Both the position numbers and the translations under genes were made by a program. Under the pieces are notes generated by a model. That model was not told the origin of the DNA, ran no database searches, and saw nothing but the letters and a program-made list of their open reading frames with translations. 64,000 nt of DNA from Paracoccus spongiarum. Lineage in GTDB: Bacteria > Pseudomonadota > Alphaproteobacteria > Rhodobacterales > Rhodobacteraceae. Positions 63,462-64,000 of the stretch are shown here, piece after piece. Every line of letters begins with the position of its first letter. Within the stretch, counting starts at the first letter, position 1. The stretch spans positions 180,081-244,080 of the forward strand of contig NZ_JAVAMQ010000005.1 of NCBI RefSeq assembly GCF_030732095.1, written 5' to 3'.

Positions 63462-63974
63462 CTACAGGCTGCCGCTGAGGATCAGGTATCCCGGCAGCCA
63501 GCCGGTGAAGATCCCGGCCAGCAGCGTGACCACCGCCGTCGGCCGGCGGATCGGCCGGCGCAGCGCCAGCAGCGCGAAATACATCCCCCACAGCACCGCC
63601 CAGACCAGCCAGTTGCCGGCCAGCCACACCTCGCCCGCGCTGCGCGCGGCGGCGATCTCGGACAGGAAGACCGGCAGGGCGGTGATCGCCACGAACAGGC
63701 TGAACCAGCCCAGCCCGCGCCCGTCGGCGCCCGACCATCGGTTGTAGGCGACCCACAGATAGGTGGTGGCGAACAGCAGGCTCAGCGCGGCGTTTCGGAT
63801 ACTGGCGGGGCCCGCCGCGCTGCCGAAGGCGTCATGGACCACCACCGCGCCCGAGACCAGCCCTGCGACGATGTTGATGACGACCACCTCGCGATCCTCG
63901 ATCTGGCCCAGCAGCCACAGCCCGTTCAGCACCAGCACCGCGCCGACATAGAACAGCACGAACCCCGTCAGCAT
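63462..63974 (-). CDS. AmiS/UreI family urea or short-chain amide channel
   Basis: The 170-residue membrane protein has six helices and the family pattern 'MLTGFVLFYVGAVLVLNGLWLLGQIEDREVVVINIVAGLVS' and 'FATTYLWVAYNRWSG'. AmiS/UreI proteins conduct urea or short amides, usually next to amidase, formamidase or urease genes; none is in this window, so the partner may lie beyond the right edge. The ATG at 63974 gives the standard N-terminus. It converges with the preceding gene. Confidence 0.88.
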   Translation of the reverse strand: MLTGFVLFYVGAVLVLNGLWLLGQIEDREVVVINIVAGLVSGAVVVHDAFGSAAGPASIRNAALSLLFATTYLWVAYNRWSGADGRGLGWFSLFVAITALPVFLSEIAAARSAGEVWLAGNWLVWAVLWGMYFALLALRRPIRRPTAVVTLLAGIFTGWLPGYLILSGSL

Positions 63975-64000
63975 GATGACCCTCCGCCATGCCCGCACGG

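Overview
The window is GC-rich chromosomal DNA from an alphaproteobacterium of the Rhodobacterales, most likely Paracoccus or a close relative. The indicators are a lanthanide-type methanol dehydrogenase cluster (xoxF-cycB-xoxJ) next to glutathione-dependent formaldehyde oxidation genes, an EcfG/NepR/PhyR general stress module, DUF2853 and DUF2125 proteins, and the alphaproteobacterial rho-mnmE-mnmG-rsmG-parA-parB order beside a DnaA-box cluster. No tRNA, rRNA, CRISPR array, insertion sequence or prophage was recognised.

Layout. 1-3.8 kb: outer-membrane assembly pair tamA/tamB (tamB runs off the left edge). 3.9-11.3 kb: glucokinase plus a complete glucose-type sugar ABC transporter, divergent from a two-component system. 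11.4-19.7 kb: a small secreted protein, a TRAP dicarboxylate-type transporter, DUF2853, an enoyl-CoA hydratase-like protein, DUF2125, a TldE/PmbA-like protein and a CysQ-like phosphatase. 19.7-25.1 kb: an accessory island with a SARP/TPR regulator divergent from a PAP2/vanadium-haloperoxidase-fold protein with Asn-Ala-Gln repeats, a small orphan protein and a subtilisin-family peptidase, followed by a small zinc-ribbon protein. This is the best candidate here for an undescribed system. 25.2-29.6 kb: Pqi lipid-transport operon with pqiA split into two genes. 29.6-33.1 kb: general stress response (histidine kinase, EcfG, NepR, divergent PhyR) with an EcfG-type promoter. 33.1-36.1 kb: yihY, dnaQ, coaE, aroE.

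36.2-36.56 kb is a strong chromosomal oriC candidate: about seven DnaA boxes in a 0.5 kb gap, AT-rich tracts, and genes diverging on both sides. hemJ, rho, mnmE, mnmG, rsmG, parA and parB follow on the plus strand. Two perfect 16-bp parS sites overlap the starts of mnmG and rsmG. 43.9-48.8 kb: tightly packed housekeeping genes (ybaN, hemW, ridA, rdgB, rph, hrcA, grpE).

48.9-64 kb is a C1/PQQ region. XoxF oxidises methanol in the periplasm and passes electrons to cytochrome c553i. The formaldehyde is handled by Gfa, FlhA and FghA. Around them lie an acidic-tailed ClpP-like protease, a GNAT acetyltransferase, two beta-propeller proteins, a CxxxCW rhodanese, an SRPBCC protein, and an unusual ABC system that combines an importer-type binding protein with an exporter-type ATPase and permease. 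It ends with an AmiS/UreI channel. Assignments come from reading translated sequence and motifs; no database search was possible.
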